The notes beneath the pieces are model-generated. The model was not told the DNA's origin. It searched no databases and worked only from the letters and a program-made list of their open reading frames with translations. Below, piece by piece: positions 15,097-23,922 of a stretch of DNA of 52,852 nucleotides. Within the stretch, counting starts at the first letter, position 1. The number at the start of each line of letters is the position of its first letter. The stretch lies in the NCBI GenBank assembly GCA_934229275.1, contig CAKQDN010000010.1, positions 1 through 52,852 of the forward strand. Reading direction: 5' to 3'. The DNA comes from an uncultured Clostridia bacterium (GTDB taxonomy: Bacteria > Bacillota > Clostridia > Christensenellales > Pumilibacteraceae). The translations under genes were made by a program, and so were the position numbers.

Positions 15097-15624
15097 ATGA
15101 AAACAACCGGAATAGTGCGCAGAGTGGACGACCTCGGAAGAATAGTCATTCCCCGCGAATACAGACGGGCGTACGAGATCGAAATAGGCGACCCGATGGA
15201 GATCTCGGCGGACGAGAACGGCATCATCACGCTCAAGCGCGTCGATACGGGCGCGGAGTATAAAAAAGCGGCGCAGGTAGCCGTCGATTTTCTTTACGAA
15301 CGGCTGGGCTTTACCGCTCTTGCGTGCAACCGCAGGAAATTCGTCGCCGCGGCAGGCAGGAAAAAAGGCGTGTTCGAAGGAAGAGAAGTCGGGCTTGAAA
15401 TAATCGACGCCATCGACGAGTTCACACCGCGAAAAGTCGCGCCATCGGCTCTGTTCGGAGAGAGTGCCGAGCAGTTTTCGGAGTGCTACGTCTGCCCCGT
15501 TTTCGGCGAACACGGCTCGGTAGGCGCTCTGGTCGTGCTGGGCGAGGACGCTTTCACCGAAGACCAAAGGCGGATTATCGACCTGTCCGCGCGGTTAATT
15601 GCAAACAATATGCAAAAATATTAG
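15097..15624 (+). CDS. spoVT: SpoVT-like transcriptional regulator (AbrB domain plus GAF-like domain)
   Basis: 175 residues, matching the length of SpoVT. The N-terminal swapped-hairpin AbrB domain is TTGIVRRVDDLGRIVIP and the following block IEIGDPMEISADENGIITLKRV. The rest (about 55-175) resembles the SpoVT GAF-like domain, ending EDQRRIIDLSARLIANNMQKY. In Bacillus SpoVT modulates forespore genes under sigma-G. Stage V regulators of this type are also found in Clostridia, so the gene suggests but does not prove a sporulating host. AAGGAG is 8 bp upstream. Confidence 0.88.
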   Translation: MKTTGIVRRVDDLGRIVIPREYRRAYEIEIGDPMEISADENGIITLKRVDTGAEYKKAAQVAVDFLYERLGFTALACNRRKFVAAAGRKKGVFEGREVGLEIIDAIDEFTPRKVAPSALFGESAEQFSECYVCPVFGEHGSVGALVVLGEDAFTEDQRRIIDLSARLIANNMQKY

Positions 15625-15633
15625 TCAAAACGC

Positions 15634-15662
15634 TTGCGTATATTTCTTTTTTGTGCTATAAT
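15634..15662 (+). promoter_or_regulatory. Promoter of secG-rnr
   Basis: TTGCGT at 15634-15639, a 17-bp spacer and TATAAT at 15657-15662. Confidence 0.75.
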
Positions 15663-15733
15663 ATCATGGATTTGTTCGGGAGAACGTTCTTTTTCCGCGC
15701 AAAAAAATCACGGCAACATTTAAGAGGTATATT

Positions 15734-16042
15734 ATGAACAATATTTTGAACTTTTTGGGAGTAGCAGCCTGGATAAGCGAATCTTTCCCCGTAATACGTA
15801 TCGTATTGCTTATTCTCACTGTGCTTTGCTGCGCGGTCGTCATTGTGCTTGCGCTCGTTTCGCCCGTCGGAACCGAAGACGGCAACGTCATCACCGGAGG
15901 GGAAACCACCGATACATTCTATTCGCAAAACAAGTCCAAAATGAACGAAGGATTGGTTAAAAAACTCATGATAGCGTTCAGCATTGTAACTGCGGTTCTT
16001 ATCGTGTTGTTCTACATCACCGTTATCATGTACAAGGGTTAA
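15734..16042 (+). CDS. secG: Preprotein translocase subunit SecG
   Basis: 102 residues, longer than the usual 75-80. Two transmembrane helices (about 20-45 and 75-100) flank the conserved loop VITGGETTDTFYSQNKSKMNEGLVKKL, which matches the TGG ... DTFF ... K pattern of SecG. It is an accessory part of the SecYEG protein-export channel. The N-terminal addition of about 18 residues contains extra hydrophobic positions. RNase R follows 72 bp later, the gene order usual in Firmicutes. Confidence 0.88.
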   Translation: MNNILNFLGVAAWISESFPVIRIVLLILTVLCCAVVIVLALVSPVGTEDGNVITGGETTDTFYSQNKSKMNEGLVKKLMIAFSIVTAVLIVLFYITVIMYKG

Positions 16043-16114
16043 ATCCGAAAATCGAATATGAAAAGGACGGGCGCGAAATAGCGGCTCGTCTTTTGTTTTT
16101 TAAGAGGTAAATAA

Positions 16115-18196
16115 ATGAAAACCGAAAAATTCGGCGGTAAAACCAAGAAAAAAACCGCCACTAAATTAAATAGCGACGTAAAAAAGAAAAAGCCGCCGAC
16201 AAAAAAAGGAGTAACGGCGAGAAAAACCTCGGCCGGAAAAACCGCCGCCCGTAAGCGCGATTTCGTCGCACCCGAGAAAAATAAGCGTACGCCGCTCGGC
16301 GTGAGCGTTTCCGCCGATAAATCGATAATTCTCGGAAAAATAGACGGAACGGGCAAAAACTACGCCTTTTTCGTGCCGGACGACGGCAGTCTCGACGTGT
16401 TCGTGGCGGGCGAAAAACTGCACGGCGCTATTGAAGGCGACGTCGTCGAAGCGAGAATAATCTCGCACGTCAAGGAAGGCGGCGAGGGCGAAGTCGTAAA
16501 AATACTCGAAAGCCCCAACGAAAAATTCGTCGGCACGGTGGAAGGAAACGACATTCTGCCGGATCTGCACGGCATGCCGCAGAGAATCCACGTTTCGTCC
16601 AGGAACAGACTGCGCTGCAAAACGGGCGAAAAAGTGTACGCTCGCATAATCGAACGCGGCAAGGAAAACTACTGCGTAATCGAGGAAAAACTCGGTCTTG
16701 CCGGCAATACCGACGCCGAAGTTCTGGGCGTTATACGCTCGTATAACATCGAAGAGAATTTCCCTCGGGACGTTCTTGCCTGCGCCGAAAAAATAAACGG
16801 CACGCTCTCCGGGGAGGAGAGAAACCGCCGCGAGGACTTTACCGGCGACACCGTGATAACCATTGACGGCGCGCATTCGAAAGACTTCGACGACGCCGTG
16901 TGCGTAAAACGTTTGCCGGGCGGCGGATACCGACTGTACGTTCACATCGCGGACGTTACGCAATACGTCAAAGAGGGCGACCCCATCGATAAGTGCGCTT
17001 TCGACCGCGCCACGAGCGTGTACTTTGCCGACCGCGTCATTCCCATGCTGCCCGAAAAACTGTGCAACGACGTCTGCTCGTTGGTCGAGGGCGAGAACAG
17101 ACCGGTTCTCTCGTGCGTTATCGACTATTCCGCGGACGGAGAAGTGACGGCAAAGCGCGTAACCGAAGGCATAATCCGCTCGTCCGCAAGAACGACTTAC
17201 GACGAAATTTACGCATTCATGCAGAATGATCCGGCAATGAAAGAGAAGTACGCTTTTCTTTCCGACATGCTCGAACCTGCCGTGGAATTATATAAAATAC
17301 TGAATAAAAAGCGCATGGATAACGGCTCGATCGAGTTCGACTTTATCGAAACCGAAATAGAAGTGGACGAAAAAGGCGACGTCGTGGACGTTCGTGCGGT
17401 CGAGAGAAACGACGCTCACAAAATGATAGAGGAGTTCATGCTTGCCGCCAACGCCGCCGTTGCGTCGGTATACGACAAACTCAAACTGCCGTTCGTCTAC
17501 CGCGTTCACGCCGCACCCCCTGCCGAAAAACTGGAGGGGCTTACGGAACTGCTGCAGTCGATAGGCGTAGAACTGCCCGACGAGCCGACTCCTTCGGACG
17601 TTGCGAACATGCTCGCTTCCGTGGACGGACGCTATAAAGACATGGTCAACTTCGCGACGCTGCGTTCCATGTCGAAAGCCGAGTACAAGGCGACCAACGA
17701 CGGTCATTACGGACTGAATTTTGCCGACTATTGTCACTTCACGTCCCCGATCCGCCGCTATCCCGACCTCGCCATTCATCGCATAATCAAGAAATATCTT
17801 GCAGGCGAGAAAAATCTCAAAGCGAGATATTCGCAGTGGGTAAAGGACGTCAGTAAAAAGTCGTCGGAGCGTGAGCGCAGAGCCGAAGAAGCCGAGCGCA
17901 AAGTGGACGACGTGCTTGTCGCTAAGTACATGGCACGGCACGTCGGCGAAATTTATCCCGCAAAGATAAGCGGCGTCACCGAGTGGGGCGTGTTCGCGCG
18001 GATAGCGAACGGAATAGAAGGATGCGTGCGCGTCGAAAAACTGCCCGGCGGCGAGTACTCGTTCGATAAAAACAAGTTCCGTTTAAGTTGCGGAAAACGC
18101 TGCTATAAGCCCGGCGACCCCGTGGTCATAAAAGTGGACGACGTTACCGGCGGAAAAATCAATTTTTCTTTCGTGGAAGGAAACGAAAACGCATAA
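16115..18196 (+). CDS. rnr: Ribonuclease R
   Basis: 693 residues. A processive 3'-5' exoribonuclease for structured RNA, and a partner of trans-translation. Order of domains: a strongly basic N-terminal extension (about 1-60, many lysines), cold-shock OB folds (about 65-205), the RNB catalytic domain with TIDGAHSKDFDDAV (about 248-261) carrying the metal-binding aspartates and FADRVIPMLP, the HFTSPIRRYPDL block near 545, and a C-terminal S1 domain (about 607-690, WGVFARIANGIEGCVRV). AAGAGGT precedes ATG 16115. In E. coli the lysine-rich tail is at the C-terminus; here it is at the N-terminus. Confidence 0.96.
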   Translation: MKTEKFGGKTKKKTATKLNSDVKKKKPPTKKGVTARKTSAGKTAARKRDFVAPEKNKRTPLGVSVSADKSIILGKIDGTGKNYAFFVPDDGSLDVFVAGEKLHGAIEGDVVEARIISHVKEGGEGEVVKILESPNEKFVGTVEGNDILPDLHGMPQRIHVSSRNRLRCKTGEKVYARIIERGKENYCVIEEKLGLAGNTDAEVLGVIRSYNIEENFPRDVLACAEKINGTLSGEERNRREDFTGDTVITIDGAHSKDFDDAVCVKRLPGGGYRLYVHIADVTQYVKEGDPIDKCAFDRATSVYFADRVIPMLPEKLCNDVCSLVEGENRPVLSCVIDYSADGEVTAKRVTEGIIRSSARTTYDEIYAFMQNDPAMKEKYAFLSDMLEPAVELYKILNKKRMDNGSIEFDFIETEIEVDEKGDVVDVRAVERNDAHKMIEEFMLAANAAVASVYDKLKLPFVYRVHAAPPAEKLEGLTELLQSIGVELPDEPTPSDVANMLASVDGRYKDMVNFATLRSMSKAEYKATNDGHYGLNFADYCHFTSPIRRYPDLAIHRIIKKYLAGEKNLKARYSQWVKDVSKKSSERERRAEEAERKVDDVLVAKYMARHVGEIYPAKISGVTEWGVFARIANGIEGCVRVEKLPGGEYSFDKNKFRLSCGKRCYKPGDPVVIKVDDVTGGKINFSFVEGNENA

Positions 18197-18225
18197 TATT
18201 TTCAGTAGTACGCACAATACCTCTT

Positions 18226-18245
18226 GTCGGTCAGAAGCGACCGAC
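18226..18245 (+). other. Hairpin next to the ribosome binding site of the 18260 gene
   Basis: GTCGGTC (18226-18232) pairs perfectly with GACCGAC (18239-18245) around a 6-nt loop, followed at once by GGGAGG (18246-18251) and ATG 18260. It may influence translation or weaken read-through from rnr. Confidence 0.5.
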
Positions 18246-18259
18246 GGGAGGTTATTTTT

Positions 18260-18997
18260 ATGATTAACGTGATTGCGCTTTTAATCGGACTTATAACTGC
18301 CGTAAACACGCAGCCGGTCAAAAAACCGATTACCGTAGCCGTGACGGACGGCGATAACGGCGCGCGAATCGTCCGCGTGAATCCGAGAGCGGACGAGGAT
18401 GCTCGCCCGGTCAGACTGCATGACGAGAGAAGAACTTTCGACATGACCGATTACGACAGCAAAAAGCAGGCTCTGGACGAAAAGTATTCGCGCCGCGCGT
18501 ATCTCCGCGAAAAAATGAGCAAGGAAATGGCGGACTTTCTCGCCGACTACGAAGAGTATCGTCTGCTTTCCGCAAACTATTGCCGCGAATACCGCGCGCT
18601 CGGAGAAACGAACGCAAACGGCACCGAAAAAGGCGGTTCGTCCGCCGATAACGATAACGCCGGTACCGAAAACAACGGTACGTTTCCCGATAAAACGGAC
18701 GCGAACAGACAAAACGGCAGCACAAACGGTAGCACAAACGGCGGAACGAATAACGGAAACGGAGCGTATAACGGAGGCTCGTATAACGGAAATAATTCGG
18801 GCAGCGAAAACTCCGACGGCAACGGAACGAATAACGGAAGAGAAGAAGACGGAGATAAAATCTTCAGACCCGTGCCGCCTTCGACCGATATGCCCCGTCC
18901 GCTCTTTCCCGGCGATAACGGAAACGACGGCGGCGACGACGGAATCGCTCCGCTACCTGCTCCCGGCACGGACGGCTCGTTCGTGATCGGCGACTGA
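18260..18997 (+). CDS. Secreted protein with Asn/Gly-rich low-complexity region, unknown function
   Basis: 245 residues. The first 17 are hydrophobic (VIALLIGLITAV) and look like an uncleaved or short signal. Residues about 20-115 are charged and partly helical (KKQALDEKYSRRAYLREKMSKEM, then ADYEEYRLLSANY). From about 117 to 195 the sequence is almost only N, G, S, T and D, with repeats such as NGSTNGSTNGG, then a Pro/Asp/Gly tail. ATG 18260 follows GGGAGG; an in-frame codon at 18224 has no ribosome site. I do not recognise the family. It lies 63 bp after rnr and before a strong terminator. Confidence 0.65.
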   Translation: MINVIALLIGLITAVNTQPVKKPITVAVTDGDNGARIVRVNPRADEDARPVRLHDERRTFDMTDYDSKKQALDEKYSRRAYLREKMSKEMADFLADYEEYRLLSANYCREYRALGETNANGTEKGGSSADNDNAGTENNGTFPDKTDANRQNGSTNGSTNGGTNNGNGAYNGGSYNGNNSGSENSDGNGTNNGREEDGDKIFRPVPPSTDMPRPLFPGDNGNDGGDDGIAPLPAPGTDGSFVIGD

Positions 18998-19017
18998 ACG
19001 AATAAAATAAGCGGCTT

Positions 19018-19063
19018 AAATCCGACCGGGAGAAGGTTCGCCTTCCGCGGACGGATTTTTTTG
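19018..19063 (+). terminator. Intrinsic terminator after the 18260 gene
   Basis: AAATCCG (19018-19024) pairs with CGGATTT (19052-19058), with an inner GAAGG-TTCG-CCTTC stem-loop, then a T run to 19062. Confidence 0.9.
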
Positions 19064-19167
19064 TCGCGTTCCGGCGAAAAAACGACTATAAAGTGTTAAA
19101 AAGGGGCAAAAGAGGCGAAAATCGGGTATTTTTGCAATAATAGCGAGTGCAAAAAGCGCAAAAACGT

Positions 19168-19196
19168 TTGACATATTCGTCGGATGGGTGTATAAT
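19168..19196 (+). promoter_or_regulatory. Sigma-A type promoter of greA-lysS (perfect consensus)
   Basis: TTGACA at 19168-19173, a 17-bp spacer and TATAAT at 19191-19196. It leaves a leader of about 140 nt before greA that contains a TTGCGC ... GCGCAA hairpin (about 19224-19240). Confidence 0.9.
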
Positions 19197-19343
19197 TATA
19201 ATAATAGAAACTATCGGACGTTCTTGCGCGGTATGGCGCAAGGCGCTATTTTATTGTAAAAACCGTAAAAGGGCGAAAACGTAAGAAGTTTCGATTTGCG
19301 CGTTGCCGGAAATAATTTCGCCGCGCGCGAGGAGCAAGAAATC

Positions 19344-19823
19344 ATGATCAAAATAACCGCTGCTAAAAAGCAGGAACTGACCGAAAGACTCAAATGGTTG
19401 GTTGACGAAGGCAGACGCGACGCCGTCGAGAAAATCAAAGAAGCACGCTCTTTCGGCGACCTTTCGGAAAACTCCGAATACGACATCGCTCGCGAGCATC
19501 AGCGTAAAGTCGAAGAGGAAATCAGCGAACTTACCAACGTGCTTGACGAAAAGAATCACGTCGTGATCAACTTCAAAGACAATTACGAGCAGGTTGAAGT
19601 GGGTTGTCAGGTGGTGATTCAGGACATGAAAACGCAGGAGAAAAAAACTTTCAAACTGCTGGGAAAATACGAAGCCGATCCGTACGCCACTCCCAAAATC
19701 ATCAGCGACGAATCTCCGCTCGGAAAAGCGCTCGTGGGTAAGAAAGTGGGCGAAATCGCCAATTTCGAACTCAAAAACGCCAAAACCAAGTATAGAATTC
19801 TCTCTATTGCAAGCATTAAATAA
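19344..19823 (+). CDS. greA: Transcription elongation factor GreA
   Basis: 159 residues. GreA rescues backtracked RNA polymerase by stimulating transcript cleavage. The N-terminal coiled coil carries the acidic tip GDLSENSEYD (38-47) that reaches the active site; the C-terminal FKBP-like domain ends with LGKALVGKKVGEI and KYRILSI. ATG 19344 with AGGAG at 19330-19334 is preferred over the longer open frame from 19296. GreA before LysS is a common order in Firmicutes. Confidence 0.96.
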   Translation: MIKITAAKKQELTERLKWLVDEGRRDAVEKIKEARSFGDLSENSEYDIAREHQRKVEEEISELTNVLDEKNHVVINFKDNYEQVEVGCQVVIQDMKTQEKKTFKLLGKYEADPYATPKIISDESPLGKALVGKKVGEIANFELKNAKTKYRILSIASIK

Positions 19824-19911
19824 ATAACGACGACAAAGGCGAGGCAGGCGCGTTTTTTTCGCCGTGCGGAAAAACGGACAAGCCGCTCATTCCCTGAATC
19901 AGCGAGGAATT

Positions 19912-21417
19912 ATGGAAAACCAAATAAATCAGAACGAGAATATCGCCACCGAAGAAGATCTGGGCGAACAAATGCGCGTGCGCCGCGAAAAACTGGCGCA
20001 ACTCAAAGAAAGCGGAGCCAATCCGTACGAAAAAACCAAGTGGATTCGCTCGTGCGATTCCGACGACATCAAAAACGACTTTCCCTCTTTCGACGGAAAG
20101 GAAGTTTCCGTTGCCGGCAGAATAATCTCGCGCAGAATCATGGGTAAGGCGAGTTTCGCTCATATCCTCGACGAAAAGGGCGAACTGCAAATCTACGTCA
20201 AAATAGACAACGTCGGCGCGGAAAGTTACGAAGCGTGGAAGAAAACCACCGACATCGGCGACATCGTCGGCGTCAAAGGCACCGTTTTCATGACTCATAA
20301 GGGCGAAATTTCCGTTTCGGTCACCGAACTCGTGCTGCTAAGCAAATCGCTTTTGCCGCTGCCAGAAAAATGGCACGGTCTTAAAGACAACGATCTTCGC
20401 TATCGTCAGCGTTACGTCGACCTCATCGCCAATCCGCAGGTTAAAAAGTGCTTCGAGGTGAGAAGCAGAATAATCTCGGCAATCCGCTCGCTGCTCGATT
20501 CGAAGGGCTTTATCGAAGTGGAAACGCCTATGCTCAACACCATCCCCGGCGGAGCGAACGCGCGCCCGTTCATCACGCATCACAACACGCTCGACATCGA
20601 TATGTACATGCGTATCGCGCCCGAACTGTACTTAAAGCGTCTTATAGTCGGCGGCTTCGCGAAGGTTTACGAACTGGGCAAAATGTTCCGTAACGAGGGT
20701 ATGGACATCAAGCACAACCCCGAATTTACCATGATGGAACTGTATCAGGCGTACGCCGATTATCACGACATGATGGACATCACCGAGGAAATTTATCAGG
20801 CGGCTATAAAGGCTGCCGGCGTCGGCGACAAAATCGAATACGAAGGCACGGAAATCGACCTCACTTCGCCGTGGGAAAGACTTACCATGCTTGACGCGAT
20901 CAAGAAATACGTCGGCATCGACTACGATAAAATGAGCGTCGAAGAGGCGTACGCAGCGGCTAAAAACGCAGGCGTCGAAATCGACGAAGCCAAGAAAACC
21001 TGGGGCAACATCGTGTACGAAACTTTCGATCAGTTGGTCGAGAGCAAACTCATTCAGCCGGTATTTATCACCGACTACCCCGTCGAGGTCAGTCCGCTTG
21101 CAAAACGCAGCGTGGAAGATCCTCGCATGACCTATCGTTTCGAATTCTTCATCTACGCTCGCGAAATGGGCAACGCGTACAGCGAACTTAACGACCCGAT
21201 CGATCAGAAAGAGCGTTTCGAGCGTCAGGTTAAACTGCGTGCGTCCGGCGACGACGAAGCGCAGATGATGGACGACGATTTCGTCACCGCTCTCGAATAC
21301 GGCATGCCTCCGACAGGCGGACTCGGAATAGGAATCGACCGTATGATAATGCTGCTCACCGGCAGTTCGTCCATACGCGACGTCATGCTGTTCCCCACGA
21401 TGAAACCCAAGAAATAA
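19912..21417 (+). CDS. lysS: Lysyl-tRNA synthetase, class II
   Basis: 501 residues. It charges tRNA-Lys. The N-terminal OB fold (about 55-165, VSVAGRIISRRIMGKASFAHI) is followed by the class II catalytic core: motif 1 near 200-215 (FIEVETPML), motif 2 FRNEGMDIKHNPEFTMMELY near 260, and motif 3 GIGIDRMIMLLTG near 476-488. ATG 19912 is preferred to the open frame from 19864, which lacks a ribosome site; GAGGAA lies 7 bp before 19912. The 88-bp gap from greA holds no clear terminator, so they are probably co-transcribed. Confidence 0.97.
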   Translation: MENQINQNENIATEEDLGEQMRVRREKLAQLKESGANPYEKTKWIRSCDSDDIKNDFPSFDGKEVSVAGRIISRRIMGKASFAHILDEKGELQIYVKIDNVGAESYEAWKKTTDIGDIVGVKGTVFMTHKGEISVSVTELVLLSKSLLPLPEKWHGLKDNDLRYRQRYVDLIANPQVKKCFEVRSRIISAIRSLLDSKGFIEVETPMLNTIPGGANARPFITHHNTLDIDMYMRIAPELYLKRLIVGGFAKVYELGKMFRNEGMDIKHNPEFTMMELYQAYADYHDMMDITEEIYQAAIKAAGVGDKIEYEGTEIDLTSPWERLTMLDAIKKYVGIDYDKMSVEEAYAAAKNAGVEIDEAKKTWGNIVYETFDQLVESKLIQPVFITDYPVEVSPLAKRSVEDPRMTYRFEFFIYAREMGNAYSELNDPIDQKERFERQVKLRASGDDEAQMMDDDFVTALEYGMPPTGGLGIGIDRMIMLLTGSSSIRDVMLFPTMKPKK

Positions 21418-21446
21418 GGTTTTATATATAAATTCGGGAAAATAAT

Positions 21447-22262
21447 ATGGATAATAAGATAACACGCGACAGAATAAAACAGCACATGCACTACGATTGG
21501 TATAAATACGTGGTGTGCGTGCTGCTGTGCGTGTTTATTTTTTCTCTCGCATACACTTGGTCGGGTAACTATCGCGCGTACGAAGAACTGGACGTGTTTA
21601 TCACTTGCTACGACTTCTACGACGACGATTTCAAGTCCGACGCGTTAAAATATCTGAATAAAAATTGCAGCAATAACATCGTCAAAGTCATCGGCGTGTC
21701 GAGCATGAGCGCGATTTCTCCCTCGTGGGGCGAGGCACTCAATTCCATGGGCTATAACGACAGGACGGCGTTTATGATTCTGCCCGAAAGTCAGATGGAT
21801 ACGTATGCGGCAACTTTCTTGTGCATGTATTCCGTGGCTGCGAATTCGGGCAAGACGGACGAGAGTATATGGAAAGCCGTTATTCCCGACGAACTCAAAG
21901 AGTTTTACGCGATTCCCGAAAACGTCGGCGAGTATATCGATCGCATGGCGAAAGCCGAATCCGACGAGCAACTCGGCGAAATAAAGAAAGAAGTAAACGC
22001 GATTAACGAGAATCTGTATTTCGATAAGGGAAACAGAGGGATGGGCGTGTACGGAATTCGCGTGGACAATCTCGCGGATACTACGCGAATCCGCTTCAAA
22101 AGTGCCGATCCCGACCGCTATCCCGACGAAAAATATTATCTCGTGATGCACTACAATAATCACAACAGCGGCTCGTACGGCTATACGAACAAAATCGACG
22201 GGCATTACGAAAGTTTTGCTCTCGCAAAATTCTTCTTAACCCGTTACGGAGTGGTAAATTGA
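21447..22262 (+). CDS. Membrane-anchored protein of unknown function
   Basis: 271 residues. One transmembrane helix near the N-terminus (about 22-40, YVVCVLLCVFIFSLAYTW) follows a short basic cytoplasmic stretch; the rest should lie outside the membrane. The outer part has no motif I recognise; it is rich in aromatic residues (YEELDVFITCYDFYDDDF). It starts 29 bp after lysS and its stop overlaps the next start by four bases (TTGA), so it belongs to the lysS-to-ricT operon. It could be a lineage-specific gene of this operon. Confidence 0.75.
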   Translation: MDNKITRDRIKQHMHYDWYKYVVCVLLCVFIFSLAYTWSGNYRAYEELDVFITCYDFYDDDFKSDALKYLNKNCSNNIVKVIGVSSMSAISPSWGEALNSMGYNDRTAFMILPESQMDTYAATFLCMYSVAANSGKTDESIWKAVIPDELKEFYAIPENVGEYIDRMAKAESDEQLGEIKKEVNAINENLYFDKGNRGMGVYGIRVDNLADTTRIRFKSADPDRYPDEKYYLVMHYNNHNSGSYGYTNKIDGHYESFALAKFFLTRYGVVN

Positions 22263-23284
22263 GCATATTTTCACAACTGAAAAAGACGGGAAAAGCAATG
22301 AGTTTTCACACTCCCGGACATAAAGGAAAGTTAAACGCTCTCGACGGTACGGAACTCGACGGAGCCTTTCCGCTCGACTGCATCGAAAAAGCCGAAAAGC
22401 AGGCTGCCGAGCATTACGGAGCGAAAAACGTCCGTTTTCTCGTAAACGGCTCCAGTATAGGCGTTAAAAGCATGATAATGGCGGTAGAGGGAGATATCAT
22501 CGCGCCCGAAAATCGTCATCCGTCGGTGGACGAAGGGCTTACTCTTGCCGGCAAGCGCGGATATTTCGTCCGTACCAAAAAGAAAGGCGGACTTCCGATG
22601 CCGCTCACTGCCGAGGAAATCGAGCGCGAATTTTTCAAGCACGAGGGCATTAAAGCGGCGCTCGTCGTCAGTCCCGACTACTACGGTTTTACCGCCGATT
22701 TGCGCGCAATCCGCCATACATGCGATAAACTCGGTCTTATAATGCTCGTGGATTCGGCTCACGGCGCGCATTTCGCCACGCTCGACCCCAAAGCCGGCGA
22801 CAGACCTCTGTTCCCGATGTCCGCAACCAGAATCGCGGACGCATGCAATTTAAGCGCGCATAAAACCATGTGCGCGTACACGCAGTCGGCGTATCTGGCG
22901 GTAAACAAAAGCCGCCTGTGCGACAAAATCGACAAGGCGCTCAGACTTTTAGGCACCACCAGCCCGTCGTATATTCTGATGGGACAACTGGAAAAAGCCA
23001 TCGAATTCGAGCGCAAAAACGCGCGCAAATACTACGATCTGGTTGCCGAAGCAAGCAAAAGTCTGCTCGGCGAAAAATTCGAACGCGTTAAAAACGACGA
23101 CCCCATGCGCGTCGTCCTCGACTTCGAAAAGAGCGGATTAAGCGGTAAAAAAGTGTACGAAAAACTCGCTTCGCGCGGCATTTACGCCGAAAAATACGAC
23201 GAAAGAAGAGTCGTGTTCATCCTGACTCTTTCCGACAGCGTCAAAGACATACGAAAACTCGGTAAGGAGTTGCGAAAATTATGA
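22259..23284 (+). CDS. Short Orn/Lys/Arg decarboxylase-family PLP protein (YaaO-like)
   Basis: 341 residues. Fold type I PLP enzyme of the ornithine/lysine/arginine decarboxylase group. Motifs in order: SFHTPGHKG near 14-22, NGSSIG near 61, PDYYGFTADL near 140, DSAHGAHF near 165, and SAHKT near 200, whose lysine should bind PLP. Start is TTG 22259, overlapping the previous stop, with GGAG at about 22248-22251. Relatives such as B. subtilis YaaO are about 480 residues, so the C-terminal decarboxylase domain is largely missing. The location next to tmk and holB is conserved in Firmicutes. The substrate cannot be told from sequence. Confidence 0.8.
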   Translation: MSIFSQLKKTGKAMSFHTPGHKGKLNALDGTELDGAFPLDCIEKAEKQAAEHYGAKNVRFLVNGSSIGVKSMIMAVEGDIIAPENRHPSVDEGLTLAGKRGYFVRTKKKGGLPMPLTAEEIEREFFKHEGIKAALVVSPDYYGFTADLRAIRHTCDKLGLIMLVDSAHGAHFATLDPKAGDRPLFPMSATRIADACNLSAHKTMCAYTQSAYLAVNKSRLCDKIDKALRLLGTTSPSYILMGQLEKAIEFERKNARKYYDLVAEASKSLLGEKFERVKNDDPMRVVLDFEKSGLSGKKVYEKLASRGIYAEKYDERRVVFILTLSDSVKDIRKLGKELRKL

Positions 23285-23922
23285 CCGGTAAATTTGTCAC
23301 ATTCGAAGGCTGCGAGGGCGTCGGTAAGTCCACGCAGGTAAAAAAACTCAAAGAATATCTCGCTTCGCGCGGAATAAACGCGGTTTTTACACGCGAACCG
23401 GGCGGAACTCCCATATCCGAGCAGATAAGGACGATTATCCTCGACCCCGAAAACAAGAGCATGGACGACGTTACCGAACTTATGCTGTACGCGGCGGCGC
23501 GCCGTCAGCACACGCAGGAGTTTATTAAACCTCGGCTCGAAAACGGCGAAACTGTGATTTGCGACCGCTATATCGATTCGACTACGGCTTATCAGGGCTA
23601 CGCTCGCGGACTGGGCAGCGAAACGGTGGAAAACCTGAACGCGCTTGCCGTCGGCGACGTGAATATCGATCTTACGATATTTCTCGATCTGCCGCCCGAA
23701 CGCGCTTTCGACCGTAAAGGCGGACGCGACGAAGGTGACCGTCTGGAAAACGAGAAGATGGAATTTCACAAGCGAGTTTACGACGGTTTTTGTAAAATCG
23801 CCGAAAAGTATCCCGGAAGAGTGGTGCGCGTGGACGCAAGCGGAAGCAAGCAGCAAACGCACGAAAAAATCATAAAAACGCTTATCGAGCGCGGCATTAT
23901 CCCCGCGGAGAACGACAAATGA
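23281..23922 (+). CDS. tmk: Thymidylate kinase
   Basis: 213 residues, usual length. It phosphorylates dTMP to dTDP. P-loop GCEGVGKS (10-17), REPGGTP near 39-45, and CDRYIDSTTAYQGYARG near 96-112 carrying the conserved DR(Y) motif. Overlaps the upstream stop (ATGA) and the downstream holB (ATGA). Confidence 0.97.
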   Translation: MTGKFVTFEGCEGVGKSTQVKKLKEYLASRGINAVFTREPGGTPISEQIRTIILDPENKSMDDVTELMLYAAARRQHTQEFIKPRLENGETVICDRYIDSTTAYQGYARGLGSETVENLNALAVGDVNIDLTIFLDLPPERAFDRKGGRDEGDRLENEKMEFHKRVYDGFCKIAEKYPGRVVRVDASGSKQQTHEKIIKTLIERGIIPAENDK

